DNA of 64,000 bases from Halogeometricum rufum (GCF_900112175.1 NZ_FOYT01000007.1:29093-93092); one strand, 5' to 3'; shown: positions 1-11,156, counted from the first letter of the stretch. The notes: generated from the sequence alone by a model not told the origin. Program-made: numbers and translations.

Positions 1-855
1 CGTCGCAGTCGTCGACCCCGCGGGGCGCATGTTGACGAACGTCTCGTCGGCGGTGGTGAACCCCGTCCCGTCTCGCTCGTGTCCCGCCGCGGGGTCACCG
101 GGGTGGTCCTCCGGGACCGGCTGTGCGAACGTGCTGTGGCTCATGTTCAGCGGCTCGAAAACTTCGGACTGGACGTACTCCTCGAAGGTCGTCCCGTGGG
201 CTTCGGCGACGACGTGGCCCGCGAGCGCCGCCCCGTAGTTCGAGTAGCCCACCAGCGCTCCCGGCGGGCGCACGCGGTCCGGTCGCTGCTCGGCGAGCAG
301 CGTCTCTAACGGAGCGAGGGCGTCCGGGTTCGCGACGATTCCGGGGTCCAGAGCCGACGCGAAGCCGGCGGTGTGGGTGCCGAGGTGCCGGAGTGTCACC
401 GGGTCGTCGTCCGTCTCCGGGACGGTGACCGCGGAATCGTCGAGGTACGCGTTCACGTCCTCGTCCAGCGAGAGGACGCCGCGCTCGACGCCCTGCATGA
501 CCGCGGTCCACGTGATTAGCTTGCCGACCGATCCGATGCGGAACGGCGTCTCGTCCCCCCGGGCCGGAACTCCCGCCTCGACGTTCGCGGAGCCGTACCC
601 CGCGACGAGGGAGGGCCCGCCCTCGACGACGACGGCGACGCTCGCGCCGGGCGTCGCGTCGCCGATTCGCCCGCGCATCCGCTCGTCCACGAACGCCGCG
701 AGTTCGTCTCGACTCTCGAACGGGGCCGAACCGAGCGACTCGGCGTTCCGGCGGGCGACCCCCGTCGCTCGCGTCCGGTCGCTCGCGAGGCCCAGACCGG
801 CGATGCCCGAAGCGCCGAGGGCGGCGAGAAACCCGCGCCTGGAGACGCTACTCAC
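1..855 (-). CDS. Tat-exported serine beta-lactamase/class C-like hydrolase, partial (C-terminus outside window)
   Basis: The reading frame opens at a GTG at 855 and runs off the left edge, giving 285 codons. It begins with a twin-arginine signal (SRRGFLAALGASGIAGLGLA), so export through the Tat pathway is expected, the usual haloarchaeal route. Two motifs of the beta-lactamase/DD-peptidase family (PF00144) are visible: S-V-G-K (catalytic Ser and Lys, near residue 108) and Y-S-N (near residue 207). Archaea have no peptidoglycan, so the substrate is probably an ester or peptide; this is inference. The GTG start overlaps the stop of the upstream methyltransferase by 8 nt, which implies translational coupling. 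The third family motif (K/H-T-G) would lie outside the window. Confidence 0.85.
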   Translation of the reverse strand, partial: MSSVSRRGFLAALGASGIAGLGLASDRTRATGVARRNAESLGSAPFESRDELAAFVDERMRGRIGDATPGASVAVVVEGGPSLVAGYGSANVEAGVPARGDETPFRIGSVGKLITWTAVMQGVERGVLSLDEDVNAYLDDSAVTVPETDDDPVTLRHLGTHTAGFASALDPGIVANPDALAPLETLLAEQRPDRVRPPGALVGYSNYGAALAGHVVAEAHGTTFEEYVQSEVFEPLNMSHSTFAQPVPEDHPGDPAAGHERDGTGFTTADETFVNMRPAGSTTAT

Positions 856-1573
856 GGCCCACCTCCGTCCGGCGCGTCGGAACGGCGTCGATTTCGACGA
901 CGAGGCCGAAGAACCGGTCTCGTACGCGCTCGATTTCGAGGCTCGTCTCCCGGACCGTCACTCGGGGCTCGTGGTTCAACCGGCAGCCGGTCTTCTCGTA
1001 GTGGGCGTCGGCGCGCCGGTCCTGAAGCCACGCGACGGGGCGGACGTCGCTGCGGCCGTGTTCGAGGAGCAGCACCCGACCGTCCGGTTTACAGACCCGC
1101 GCCATCTCTTCCAGCGCCGTTCGCGGTTCGGGGAACGTACAGGTGGAGAACGACGAGACGACGGTATCGAAGTTGTCGTCGTCGAAATCCAGCGCCTGTG
1201 CGTCCATCCGGCGGGCGGTGCCGTCCAGTCCGAGGCGGGCGAGTTCCTCGCGGGCGTGGCTGAGCACTCCGTCGCTGACGTCGACGCCGACGACGGCGTC
1301 CGCCGCGCGGAGGTACCGAAAGTTCCTGCCGGTGCCGCAGGCGACGTCCAGTACCCGGCCGTCGGCCCGCCCGAACTGCCGGCGGCGGTAGCGACCCGCG
1401 AACAAGCGGTCGAGTCGCCGCCACCGCGCCAGTCCGTCGGCCACCTCGTCGTACGCGTCGGCTATCTTCGCCGCCGACATCGAGTCTCGCTCGCTCGACT
1501 GCCGTCGCTCGGTGCTGTCTTCGTTCGTGCGATTCCGCCGGTCCGTCGGTCCGCGTGAGTTACTCGATTGCAT
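848..1573 (-). CDS. class I SAM-dependent methyltransferase (Methyltransf_11 type)
   Basis: 241 residues from the upstream ATG. An internal ATG (MSAAKIADAYDEVADG) matches where such proteins usually begin, so the first 30 or so residues may be untranslated. The SAM-binding motif I is clear (VLDVACGTGRNF), followed by an acidic strand end (VVGVDVS) and the late motif RVCKPDGRVLLLEHG. The family methylates small molecules, quinones or lipids, and the sequence does not show which. It is followed by the Tat-exported hydrolase with an 8-nt GTGAGTAG overlap. AT-rich sequence at 1621-1650 upstream holds probable promoter elements. Confidence 0.85.
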   Translation of the reverse strand: MQSSNSRGPTDRRNRTNEDSTERRQSSERDSMSAAKIADAYDEVADGLARWRRLDRLFAGRYRRRQFGRADGRVLDVACGTGRNFRYLRAADAVVGVDVSDGVLSHAREELARLGLDGTARRMDAQALDFDDDNFDTVVSSFSTCTFPEPRTALEEMARVCKPDGRVLLLEHGRSDVRPVAWLQDRRADAHYEKTGCRLNHEPRVTVRETSLEIERVRDRFFGLVVEIDAVPTRRTEVGRE

Positions 1574-1620
1574 CTCGTCGGCCTCCTAGACTCCGACCGA
1601 GACACGGCTCCGCGACGCCG

Positions 1621-1652
1621 ATAAAGTTATCGGAAATTTGATAATTTGTCGG
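1621..1652 (-). promoter_or_regulatory. AT-rich promoter region with small palindrome upstream of the methyltransferase
   Basis: This is a sharply AT-rich patch in GC-rich DNA. It contains GATAAAGTTATC (dyad GATAA/TTATC) and a nearby GATAATTTG. On the minus strand the ACTTTATC stretch could be the TATA element of the methyltransferase transcript. This is judged from composition and position only. Confidence 0.4.
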
Positions 1653-1771
1653 GTTCGTTTCAAAACCGCAGTTGAGCGACTGGGACGGGTTCGAGCGTCG
1701 TTCGCGCCGTTTCGGCGTCACTCCGCTGCGAGCGCCGCCGCTCGCTCAACGGCGCTTTCGTAAGAACGCTG

Positions 1772-2695
1772 TCACGAACGCGGCAGGTCGCCGCTCTCGC
1801 GTCGCACGCGCTCGGTCCGCGTCACCGTCGCCGACGAGTCGAGTCGGAGCCGAACCGCGTCGTCGCCGCGACGCAGCACGGCTTCGTACGCCGGGGGGTC
1901 GTCGGCGACGCGTTCGGACGTCCAGCGCCCCTCGCGGACGTGTTCGTGGAACTCCCAGACGGCCTTCGTCGTCACGTCGACTCCCCGGTCCCAGTGGAAC
2001 GCAATCGACGCGGGGTGGTACGCCACGCTGTAGGTCAGCGGGCTGTTGTACTCCCGGAGGCACGCCGCGCAGTCGCTCTTCGCGAGGAAGGGGTCGGCGT
2101 CGGGCAACGGACTGCCGGGGAGGTGGACCACCTCCGTCGAGAGGTCGCCCCCGCACTCCGGACACAGTCCGCGGCGAATCTGCCGGTAGTCCTCGGCGCT
2201 CCGGAGCGTCACGCTCCGGACGAGGTCGTCCGCGTCCCGCCGTCTGACCTGCGCGGGCGTCACCGGGTGCCCCGCCACCTGCGTCTCACACGCGGTGCAG
2301 TCGACGCGGAAGAACTGGTGGTCGAGGCTCGCTTCGAGCGCCTCCGCCCCGCAGAAGACGCAGACGCCGGCGACCGGTTCGGGGCCGACCGACGCCGGTC
2401 GCTCGTAGTTCCCCGACAGGATGAACCGGACGATGCGCTCGCCGGCGTGCGACAGCGAGTAGCCGTCGTCGCCCTTCCGGAGGTACGTCCCGACGAGTTC
2501 GCCGAGGTGGTACGACAGCTTCGAGGTGTTCTCGACCGGCACGTGCTCGTATATCTCGGAGAACGCGAGTTCGGCCGGCCCCGACCCGACCCCCGCGAGT
2601 TCGTACTGCGCGACGGCGACGGCTCGGAGGATTTCGACGCGGGTCTCGTCGGCGAGGAGTCCGAAGACGTCCGCCGCCGAGCGCTCGTCTGTCAT
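1772..2695 (-). CDS. ArsR-like winged-helix regulator with zinc-ribbon C-terminal domains
   Basis: 307 residues. Residues 1-90 form an ArsR-type winged helix (FGLLADETRVEILRAV ... LSYHLGELVGTYL). The rest contains four Cys pairs (CVFC, CTAC, CPEC, CAAC) that should make two zinc-ribbon modules. This layout (ArsR HTH followed by DUF7351-like zinc domains) is common in haloarchaea, and the ligands are unknown. It is a stand-alone minus-strand gene about 200 bp from the methyltransferase operon, so neighbours give little hint of its target. Cytosolic DNA-binding repressor is the best guess. Confidence 0.8.
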   Translation of the reverse strand: MTDERSAADVFGLLADETRVEILRAVAVAQYELAGVGSGPAELAFSEIYEHVPVENTSKLSYHLGELVGTYLRKGDDGYSLSHAGERIVRFILSGNYERPASVGPEPVAGVCVFCGAEALEASLDHQFFRVDCTACETQVAGHPVTPAQVRRRDADDLVRSVTLRSAEDYRQIRRGLCPECGGDLSTEVVHLPGSPLPDADPFLAKSDCAACLREYNSPLTYSVAYHPASIAFHWDRGVDVTTKAVWEFHEHVREGRWTSERVADDPPAYEAVLRRGDDAVRLRLDSSATVTRTERVRRESGDLPRS

Positions 2696-2861
2696 GGTTC
2701 TCGGTGGCCGACACCACGCCCGCGTCGATATTGAATCCCGGGCCGTCCGGGGGGTCGTCGCCGCCCGGTACGGCGCGTTCGGACTCGCCGCTCGACGACC
2801 TCGACAGGACGATACTAGACCCGCACGCTCGGTGGCGACACGCGAACGGACGGGCGACCGA

Positions 2862-3539
2862 CTACCCCCCGTCGGCCGCGGTCCGCCCGCCGGTGCGGAT
2901 TCGCTCCGTCACGTCGGTCAGCAGGTCTCGGGGCACTCGGTCGGCGGGGTACGTCCGACTACTGCCGTCGACGAGGTCGATTCGGAGTTCGCCGTCCTCG
3001 TGGGTGACCGCCGCGAGACGGTCGTAGGGGAACTCGGTCGCGCCGTCGGCCACCGTCCAACTCGTGGTGAACAGGTCCACCTCGCCCCCCTCGTGGACCC
3101 GGAGCGCACGCTCTCCCACCGCCAGGTTCGTGAGTTCGTACCGCTTCGACGGGTCGAGGCCGGGGACGGAGCCGGTACCGGCGCGCAGCGAGTGAACCGT
3201 CGCGTCGCCGGGGGTGTCCGCCGCCGCGGCGCGTCTGACGCGGGCCGCACCGGTTTCGAGCGCGTCCGCCGCGCGGCGGTTCACGGCTCGAACGCCGGCG
3301 GCCGCCAGCGCCGGTCCGCCGAGGAGGATGGCACCGCCGAGCCAGATGCGGTCGGCGGCGAGGAGGAAGTTGAGACCGAGCATGAGCGCCAGCACCACCG
3401 CCCACGGCCACTGCCAGCCGGCGGTCCACACCGGCCCGAACACGCCGACGTCCAGCGACCCCTCCTCGGCCATCGCGTCTCCCCGCGACGCTGCCGCGTC
3501 TGCCGTCTGCGACGCTCCCCCTCGCGCAGTCGTTGTCAT
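2862..3539 (-). CDS. two-pass membrane protein with C-terminal soluble domain, unknown function
   Basis: 225 residues from the ATG at 3539. The frame stays open up to 3662, but an A/T-rich TATA-like element (ACTTATTC, 3563-3570) sits at the right distance for a leaderless start at 3539. Two hydrophobic helices lie near residues 42-60 and 64-83 (WPWAVVLALMLGLNFLLAA, then IWLGGAILLGGPALAAAGV). The remaining 140 residues are soluble and end in a compact beta-rich stretch (LRIDLVDGSSRTYPADRVP) that could be PH-like. No family is recognised with certainty. It is divergent from the flavoprotein gene to its right. Confidence 0.7.
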   Translation of the reverse strand: MTTTARGGASQTADAAASRGDAMAEEGSLDVGVFGPVWTAGWQWPWAVVLALMLGLNFLLAADRIWLGGAILLGGPALAAAGVRAVNRRAADALETGAARVRRAAAADTPGDATVHSLRAGTGSVPGLDPSKRYELTNLAVGERALRVHEGGEVDLFTTSWTVADGATEFPYDRLAAVTHEDGELRIDLVDGSSRTYPADRVPRDLLTDVTERIRTGGRTAADGG

Positions 3540-3757
3540 CACGTCGTCCGACGGGCTCTGCCGGAATAAGTATTGTGTAAATCTACCAATACAGATGGTC
3601 GCCGAAGCGTTCGAATGCTCTCCCACAGCAGCGTTCGACGGCTGAGATAGCGGACAAAACACGCTTATGATGATAACCGTGTCGTCTTACCACGTCTGCT
3701 CTTCCGACTGGGGACTAGCAGACCCGATTCGGTGCCGGGCAGATGTGTGCAAAAAGC

Positions 3758-3770
3758 ACAATTTTATTCG
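3758..3770 (+). promoter_or_regulatory. TATA element for the flavoprotein gene
   Basis: The AT-rich stretch CAATTTTATTCG lies 26-38 bp before the ATG at 3796. This matches a haloarchaeal TATA box feeding a transcript with almost no leader. It is the main reason for rejecting the longer upstream reading of the gene. Confidence 0.5.
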
Positions 3771-3795
3771 ACGGCGGGTCGAAGCACTAGCCGTG

Positions 3796-5196
3796 ATGGA
3801 CCCGATAGTCATCGTCGGCGGGGACGCCGCCGGAATGAGTGCCGCGAGCAAGTTCAAGCGGGAGGCTCCCGACCGCGACGTCGTCGTGTTCGAACGCGGC
3901 GAGTGGGTCTCTTACGGGGCGTGCGGGCTGCCGTACTACGTGAAGGGGGACGTCGAGGAACTCGACGACCTGGTGTCGCTCTCCGCCGCGGAGTTCGAAG
4001 AACGTGGTATCGACCTCCGGACCGGTCACGAAGTCGTCGCCATCGACACGGACGAACGGACGGTTCGCGTGGTCGGCCCCGACGGGGAGTTCACCCAGTC
4101 GTACGAGGACCTCCTCGTCGCGACGGGCGCGCGAGCGCTCGAACCGCCCGTCGCGGGGACGGACCTCGACGGCGTGTTCACGCTCCACGACATGGACGCG
4201 GCGGCGAGAATCAGAGCCTACCTCGGTCTCGACGCGCCCCCGGTCGACGACGGCGCGGGCGAGTCGGCCGGGTTCGACGACGTGAGCGAGGTGGACGCCG
4301 TCGCCGTCGTCGGCGGCGGCTACGTCGGCGTCGAGATGGCCGAGGCGTTCGCCGAACACGGTATCACCGTCCACCTGTTCGAGATGCTCCCCCACACGCT
4401 CCGGCCGTTCGGTGCGGAGGCGGCGGCCGTGGTCGAGGAACACCTCGAAGACGAGGGGGTTCGCCTCCACCTGAACACCGCCGTCGAGGAACTCGCCGGC
4501 ACCGAGTCGGTCACCGCCGTCGTGACCGAGGACGGCGAGGTTCCGGTCGACGCGGCCCTGCTCGGGGCCGGCGTGGCGCCGAACGCCGAACTGGCCGAGC
4601 GCGCGGGCATCGAACTCGGTCCGACCGGCGCCGTCGCCACCGACGAGTTCGGTCGGACGAGCGCGGACCACGTGTACGCCGCCGGCGACGTGGCCGAGGC
4701 GCGCAACGTCGTCACCGACGAACCGGACTACGTCCCCCTCGCGCTGACGGCGAACCGGGCCGGCCGCGCCATCGGGGCGACGCTCGCCGGAGAGCCGACG
4801 CGAACGGGCGGGATAGCCGGGACGGCGGCGCTGAAAGCGTTCGACCTCGAAGTGGCGCGGACGGGTCTCGTGGACGAGGACGCCGCACGCGAGGCCGGGT
4901 TCGACCCCGTGTCGGTGACGGTCACCACCGGGTCGCGCGCCCACTACTACCCGGGGAGCCGTGAGATTCAGATAACCGCCGTCGGCGACGCGGAGAGCGG
5001 GCGACTCCTCGGCGCGAGCATGGTGGGCCGCGAGGGCGTCGCGAAGCGCATCGACACCGTCGCGACGGCTCTTCACGCCGGCTTCACCGCCGAAGACGTG
5101 TCGATGCTCGACCTCTCGTACGCGCCGCCGTTCAGCCCCGTCTGGGACCCGGTGCTGACCGCGGCGAAGGTGCTGGACGGGAAGCTAGCCGACTGA
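3796..5196 (+). CDS. FAD-dependent pyridine nucleotide-disulfide oxidoreductase, CoA-disulfide reductase/NADH oxidase type
   Basis: 466 residues. An N-terminal FAD-binding glycine motif (IVIVGGDAAGMSAAS), a single redox Cys at residue 43 (YGACGLPYY), an NAD(P)H-binding motif near 170 (VAVVGGGYVGVEMAE), the second FAD motif AAGDVAE near 297 and a C-terminal dimerisation domain identify the CoA-disulfide reductase/Nox/polysulfide-reductase group. One active-site Cys rather than a CxxxxC pair excludes classical disulfide reductases. Likely role: thiol redox balance or O2/peroxide reduction with NAD(P)H in the cytosol. The frame extends upstream to 3667, but a TATA-like TTTTAT at 3762-3767 supports the ATG at 3796 as a nearly leaderless start. 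Confidence 0.9.
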   Translation: MDPIVIVGGDAAGMSAASKFKREAPDRDVVVFERGEWVSYGACGLPYYVKGDVEELDDLVSLSAAEFEERGIDLRTGHEVVAIDTDERTVRVVGPDGEFTQSYEDLLVATGARALEPPVAGTDLDGVFTLHDMDAAARIRAYLGLDAPPVDDGAGESAGFDDVSEVDAVAVVGGGYVGVEMAEAFAEHGITVHLFEMLPHTLRPFGAEAAAVVEEHLEDEGVRLHLNTAVEELAGTESVTAVVTEDGEVPVDAALLGAGVAPNAELAERAGIELGPTGAVATDEFGRTSADHVYAAGDVAEARNVVTDEPDYVPLALTANRAGRAIGATLAGEPTRTGGIAGTAALKAFDLEVARTGLVDEDAAREAGFDPVSVTVTTGSRAHYYPGSREIQITAVGDAESGRLLGASMVGREGVAKRIDTVATALHAGFTAEDVSMLDLSYAPPFSPVWDPVLTAAKVLDGKLAD

Positions 5197-5380
5197 CCGC
5201 CGACCGACGGGCGAGCCGACGAGGCCGCCCGCAGCCGCCAGAATAGCGCTCTACAGACAATTCTATACTCGTGTATGAATCCCCCGCGACACTCCTTCTG
5301 ACGGGTTCGTACACGGTAAATATCTCTACGATGGGAGTGAACGACGGGTATCGGACTTCTCTGATTTGCGGCCGGGTCGC

Positions 5381-5410
5381 TTTTGGTATTGTTCCACCAA
5401 AACAATATTA
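5381..5410 (+). promoter_or_regulatory. overlapping inverted repeats covering the TATA region of the tandem UspA gene
   Basis: Two dyads interleave here. TTTTGGT (5381-5387) pairs with ACCAAAA (5396-5402), and ATTGTT (5388-5393) pairs with AACAAT (5401-5406). The second arm runs into AATATTA, which is 26 bp before the ATG at 5435 and should be the TATA box. A factor bound here would block or position TFB/TBP, so this is a likely operator. The regulator is unknown. Confidence 0.5.
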
Positions 5411-5434
5411 CTGGTAGCGACCGTATCTCCGTTC

Positions 5435-6292
5435 ATGCGAATCGTATTTGCCACCGACCTGTCCGACGCGAACAAGGCGGCGATGGAGTCCAGAACCTGT
5501 CTGGAGTGTCTCGACAACATCGGCGTGACCGAGGTTCACCTGATAACGGTCGTTCCGGACAACGTCTCCAGTGGGCTGCCCGGGATGGACGTGGCGACGG
5601 ACGCCCACAAGGCGCTCGGCGCTCAGCGGGAGGTGTTCGAGGAGGCCGGCTTCGACGTGGAGACGCACGTCGCGCGGGGGACGCCGCACCGACGCATCAA
5701 CGGGCTCGCCGAACGCGTCCACGCCGACATGATCGTCGTCGGGTCGCGCGGGGAGTCGCCGCTCCGCAACCGACTCATCGGCGGCACCGTGCGGAACGTC
5801 GCGCGGACGGCCGTCAAACCGCTGCTCGTCGAGCGCATCGAGAAGACCGAGGAGGGCCACGCCGTCAAGAAGGAACACCTGTTCCAGGACGCGCTGTACG
5901 CGACCGACTTCTCGGAGAACGCCGACCGGGCGTTCGACTTCTTCCCGGAGTTGACGGGTGCGACCGAACGGGCGTACCTGCTTCACGTCCGCGGGCGCGA
6001 ACAACAGCGAGGCGACCTGACCGAGGAGGAGGCTCGGGACCGACTCGAGGCGATGGCCACCGAACTCCGCGACCGGATGGGCATCGACGTCGAGACGAAC
6101 GTCCGCACCGGCGGCGTCCTCGACGAGATTCTCGCCGAGGAGCGACGCGTCGGCGCGACCACGACGCTCGTCGGCGCTCGGGGGACCAGCAGGCTCCGCC
6201 GACTCCTCCTCGGCGACACCGCCGAGTCCGTCGTGGCGCAGGGGAACAACAACGTCCTACTCGTTCCGCCGGGCTCGGCCACGCCGCGGTAG
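5435..6292 (+). CDS. tandem-domain universal stress protein (UspA x2)
   Basis: 285 residues from the ATG at 5435 (the frame is open from 5366, but the TATA position favours 5435). It has two UspA folds in one chain, about 1-140 and 150-280. Each starts with a hydrophobic strand and D (IVFATDLSD; ALYATDFSE) and ends in the nucleotide-binding G-x2-G loop (GSRGESPLRNRLIGG; GARGTSRLRRLLLGD). ATP-binding Usp proteins act in stress and energy sensing. It lies between a redox flavoprotein and katG on the same strand but with its own promoter and the palindromes at 5381-5406. Confidence 0.9.
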   Translation: MRIVFATDLSDANKAAMESRTCLECLDNIGVTEVHLITVVPDNVSSGLPGMDVATDAHKALGAQREVFEEAGFDVETHVARGTPHRRINGLAERVHADMIVVGSRGESPLRNRLIGGTVRNVARTAVKPLLVERIEKTEEGHAVKKEHLFQDALYATDFSENADRAFDFFPELTGATERAYLLHVRGREQQRGDLTEEEARDRLEAMATELRDRMGIDVETNVRTGGVLDEILAEERRVGATTTLVGARGTSRLRRLLLGDTAESVVAQGNNNVLLVPPGSATPR

Positions 6293-6457
6293 CGTCGCGG
6301 TACGCCGCGGTCTGAGACGCCCCCTGACGGGGCCGCCGCCGCCGACCGTCGACTAGCGGCGGGTCGACCTGCCCCGCAGCCGGAACGTAACCCCTCTCTG
6401 ATATTATTTCATAGTACAGCTAGAATATTGGGCTACAGAGAAAGATTCGTTTCCGAA

Positions 6458-8636
<2,179 letters not shown>

Positions 8637-9009
8637 GCTGAGTCGCGAGTCGGGGGCCGAACCACCCCCGTGCCAGTTCTCGACCGAAGCGGCCACCGGT
8701 TCGATTCGGACGGTGACTCGGTTCGGTCGGTGTCCGTTTCTCTCTTCCTCTCTGCTGCTCTCGAATCGTCCGACGAGGTCCGCGGATTACTCGCGTTCAC
8801 GCCCGTGACCCGTCACCGTCCCGTTCGGACCACCGATAGAACTAACGACGCGCGAGCGTTCGTCGGGTACGATACGAACGCATGGACGAGAACGATAGCC
8901 AAGTCCGCCCGGAGTCCGACGGCGCGACGAAACGACGTGTCGACGGCGCGCGACCGGTCGAGCGCTCTCGGACGCGAACCGACGGGGTTCTCCGCTCGCG
9001 AACCGACCG
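8637..9009 (+). other. intergenic stretch, no gene seen
   Basis: These 373 bases between katG and the CoA-transferase gene have several open frames on both strands. They are arginine/serine-rich readings typical of GC-rich DNA and continue into the neighbouring gene in the wrong frame. No RNA structure, repeat or recognisable peptide is seen. Confidence 0.6.
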
Positions 9010-10236
9010 ATGACCGGCGAAGCCCGTACGCCGGACGGCGACACCGGACCGCTCGACGGACTCACCGTCGTCGACGCCTCCCGCGTCCTCGTGGGGCCGT
9101 TCTGCACGATGCAACTCGGTGACCTCGGCGCGGACGTCGTCAAGATAGAGCGCCCCGGGAGCGGCGACCAGACCCGCGGTTGGCGGCCGCCGTCGTACGG
9201 TGACTCCGAGGAGAGCGCCTACTACCTGAGTATCAACCGCAACAAGCGGTCGGTCACGCTCGACTTCTCGACCGACGCGGGGCGCGAGGTGTTTCGTGAC
9301 CTCGTGAGCGAGGCCGACGTCCTCGTCGAGAACTTCCGCGTCGGGACGATGGAAGAGTGGGGACTCGACTACGAGGACCTCCGCGCGGAGAATCCCGAAC
9401 TGGTCTACTGTTCGCTGTCCGGTTACGGTGAGTGGGGACCGCACAGAGACCGCCCCGCGTACGACATCATGATGCAGGCGGAAGGCGGTCTGATGAGCAT
9501 CACCGGCGAAGCGGACGGCCCCCCCGTTCGAGTCGGCGTCGCCATCGCCGACATCGGGGCGGGGATGTACGCCACGCAAGCGATTCTCGCCGCCCTACTG
9601 CACCGCGAACTCGGCGACGGGACCGGACAGAAAGTCGACGTCAGCCTCCTCGACGGCCAAGTCGCGTGGACGAGCTACATGGCCTCGAACTACTTCGCGA
9701 CGGGCACCCCGCCGGGGCGGATGGGAAGCAAACATCCGACTATCACGCCCTACCAGGCCTTCGAGACCCGCGACGACTACGTCGTCGTCGCCTGCGCGTC
9801 CGAACACATCTGGCCGCGGTTCTGTGCCGCGTTCGACCTGCCGCACCTCGTGGACGACGAGCGCTTCGCGACGAACGCCGACCGCGTCGAGAACCGAGAC
9901 GCCCTCGATTCGATCCTCGACGCGGAACTCGCGACGTACACGACCGACGAAGTCGTCTCGCGCTGTCGCGGCCACGACGTTCCGGTCAGCCCCGTCAACG
10001 ACATGGAAGACGTGTTTTCCCACCCACAGGTCGACGCTCGCCGCATGCACCAGACTGTCGAGCATCCCACGGCCGGCACCGTCGAGATGGCCGGGTGCCC
10101 CATGCACTTCTCGGAGACGCCGTCGTCGATTCGCCGCCATCCACCGCTCCTCGGCGAACACACGGAGGAGGTCCTCCGGGAGTACGGGTACCGACCCGAG
10201 GACATCGAACACCTGCGCGACGTGGGTGCCATCTGA
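9010..10236 (+). CDS. CaiB/BaiF family (class III) CoA transferase
   Basis: 408 residues. The protein opens with the family signature LDGLTVVDASRVLVGPF followed by GADVVKIERPGSGD, and then NKRSVTLDF. The catalytic Asp that forms the acyl-anhydride is D152 in AYDIMMQAEGG. Family members move CoA between carboxylic acids such as formate/oxalate, succinate/mesaconate or carnitine/crotonobetaine; the substrate cannot be told here. It acts in the cytosol as an interlocked dimer. It stands alone as the last gene before the tRNA-Arg island, with no accompanying acyl-CoA enzymes in view. Confidence 0.93.
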   Translation: MTGEARTPDGDTGPLDGLTVVDASRVLVGPFCTMQLGDLGADVVKIERPGSGDQTRGWRPPSYGDSEESAYYLSINRNKRSVTLDFSTDAGREVFRDLVSEADVLVENFRVGTMEEWGLDYEDLRAENPELVYCSLSGYGEWGPHRDRPAYDIMMQAEGGLMSITGEADGPPVRVGVAIADIGAGMYATQAILAALLHRELGDGTGQKVDVSLLDGQVAWTSYMASNYFATGTPPGRMGSKHPTITPYQAFETRDDYVVVACASEHIWPRFCAAFDLPHLVDDERFATNADRVENRDALDSILDAELATYTTDEVVSRCRGHDVPVSPVNDMEDVFSHPQVDARRMHQTVEHPTAGTVEMAGCPMHFSETPSSIRRHPPLLGEHTEEVLREYGYRPEDIEHLRDVGAI

Positions 10237-10372
10237 GGTATCCGTACTCGCTCTCCGATTGAGACGAGATACGCTGCCCGGTCCGTCGAGTGACGTCTCA
10301 CTGTGCGTCGTCTCTGGCGACTGGTTACTGATGTGTGCACCTCAGACGCGCTGAGAGTGGAGTAGATCCGAA

Positions 10373-10385
10373 CGGACCCGACGGG
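10373..10385 (-). repeat. att-like copy 1 of the tRNA-Arg 3' end
   Basis: CGGACCCGACGGG is identical to the last 13 bases of the tRNA-Arg(CCG) gene at 17474-17486 (read on the same strand). It is the leftmost copy and is proposed as the outer edge of the integration island. Confidence 0.55.
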
Positions 10386-10438
10386 CGTCACGCGAGCGTC
10401 AGCGAGCGTGACTACGTCGGGGAAATGAGCGAAGCGAA

Positions 10439-10451
10439 CAGACCCGACGGG
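10439..10451 (-). repeat. att-like copy 2 of the tRNA-Arg 3' end
   Basis: CAGACCCGACGGG matches 12 of 13 bases of the tRNA end. The following 25 bases resemble those after copy 3 (both contain GGATGAACGAG or GGATGGACGAG), so the two junctions probably come from related elements. Confidence 0.5.
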
Positions 10452-10453
10452 CT

Positions 10454-10467
10454 TTCGTTCGTTGGAT
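10454..10467 (+). repeat. direct repeat flanking the TumE-like cassette, left copy
   Basis: TTCGTTCGTTGGAT here and TTCGTTCGTTGAAT at 11630-11643 differ in one base. They bracket the toxin-antitoxin pair and are candidate insertion scars of that cassette. Confidence 0.4.
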
Positions 10468-10636
10468 GAACGAGGTCTAAATTTCATGGGAATACGGGAC
10501 TGTACGGCGCAGTTCTAGCGTGGCCAGTCAACCGTATTTTTGGATTCATTTCGTTCACCAGACGAACGTTGTTCATTCCTTCTCCTCATATTTCCAACCT
10601 AGTGGATATATGCTCCACCGCTTCGTAGATTCGAGT

Positions 10637-11152
10637 ATGCCCGACGAAACCCGGAACGACTCTCGCGCTTCGATGACCCGGGGTGAGCGAATCCGCGCCG
10701 CCGCTCGGACGCTCCGAACGCCTCGAACCGCGTCGTGGGTCGCAAACGAGACAGAAGCCTCTGTCAAGACGGCACAGAAGTACCTTGACCAACTGGTCGA
10801 GGACAACGTCCTCCGGAAAATCGAGCAGGGTGGCCAGACGCTCTACTGCGTCGACCAACTCATGGCGACCTATCGCGAGGTCGCGACACTCCAGCGGGAG
10901 CACAGCCGCGAAGAGCTGACGAGTGCCCTCGACTCGATGCGGAGCACAATCACGGACTGGAAGCGATCGTACGACGCCGAGACGCCGGGCGAACTTCGAG
11001 CCAGTATCGCCGACCTTGACGACGCCGACGAAGTCGAGAAGCGCCGGAAGGTCGCCAGCGAGTGGGAGCACCTCGACGACCGCATACCGATCGTTCGGGC
11101 GGCGCTCAACGAGTACGACTGGGCGACCGACCGAGACTCCATCTCCGCCTGA
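10637..11152 (+). CDS. winged-helix protein (DUF7342-like), probable antitoxin/regulator of the downstream gene
   Basis: 171 residues from the ATG at 10637; the frame is open from 10520, but the homologous start MPDETRND fits this position. A winged helix spans about residues 15-75 (MTRGERIRAAARTLRTPRTA ... SVKTAQKYLDQLVEDNVLRKI), followed by a helical C-terminal half (LQREHSREELTSALDSMRSTI). The gene ends 4 bases before the next start. In haloarchaea such HTH proteins sit directly upstream of TumE-like toxins. Antitoxin function is inferred from this pairing. Confidence 0.75.
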   Translation: MPDETRNDSRASMTRGERIRAAARTLRTPRTASWVANETEASVKTAQKYLDQLVEDNVLRKIEQGGQTLYCVDQLMATYREVATLQREHSREELTSALDSMRSTITDWKRSYDAETPGELRASIADLDDADEVEKRRKVASEWEHLDDRIPIVRAALNEYDWATDRDSISA

Positions 11153-11156
11153 CCAG

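Larger units (their letters stand above)
10237..10636 (+). other. island left boundary: intergenic region with two att-like tRNA fragments
   Basis: No protein gene is supported. It holds two copies of the 13-nt tRNA-Arg 3' end (10373-10385 and 10439-10451). Between them is an inverted repeat GTCACGC/GCGTGAC (10387-10393 and 10406-10412). After 10490 the sequence becomes AT-rich and leads to the promoter of the HTH gene at 10637. Confidence 0.6.

Noticed and set aside
371..1558. Plus-strand frame over the hydrolase and methyltransferase genes
   Set aside because: The minus strand has a Tat signal, SxxK and SAM motifs; the plus frame is a shadow.
3667..3795. N-terminal extension of the flavoprotein gene
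   Set aside because: The FAD motif normally begins within the first ten residues, and the TATA element at 3758-3770 would lie inside the longer gene.
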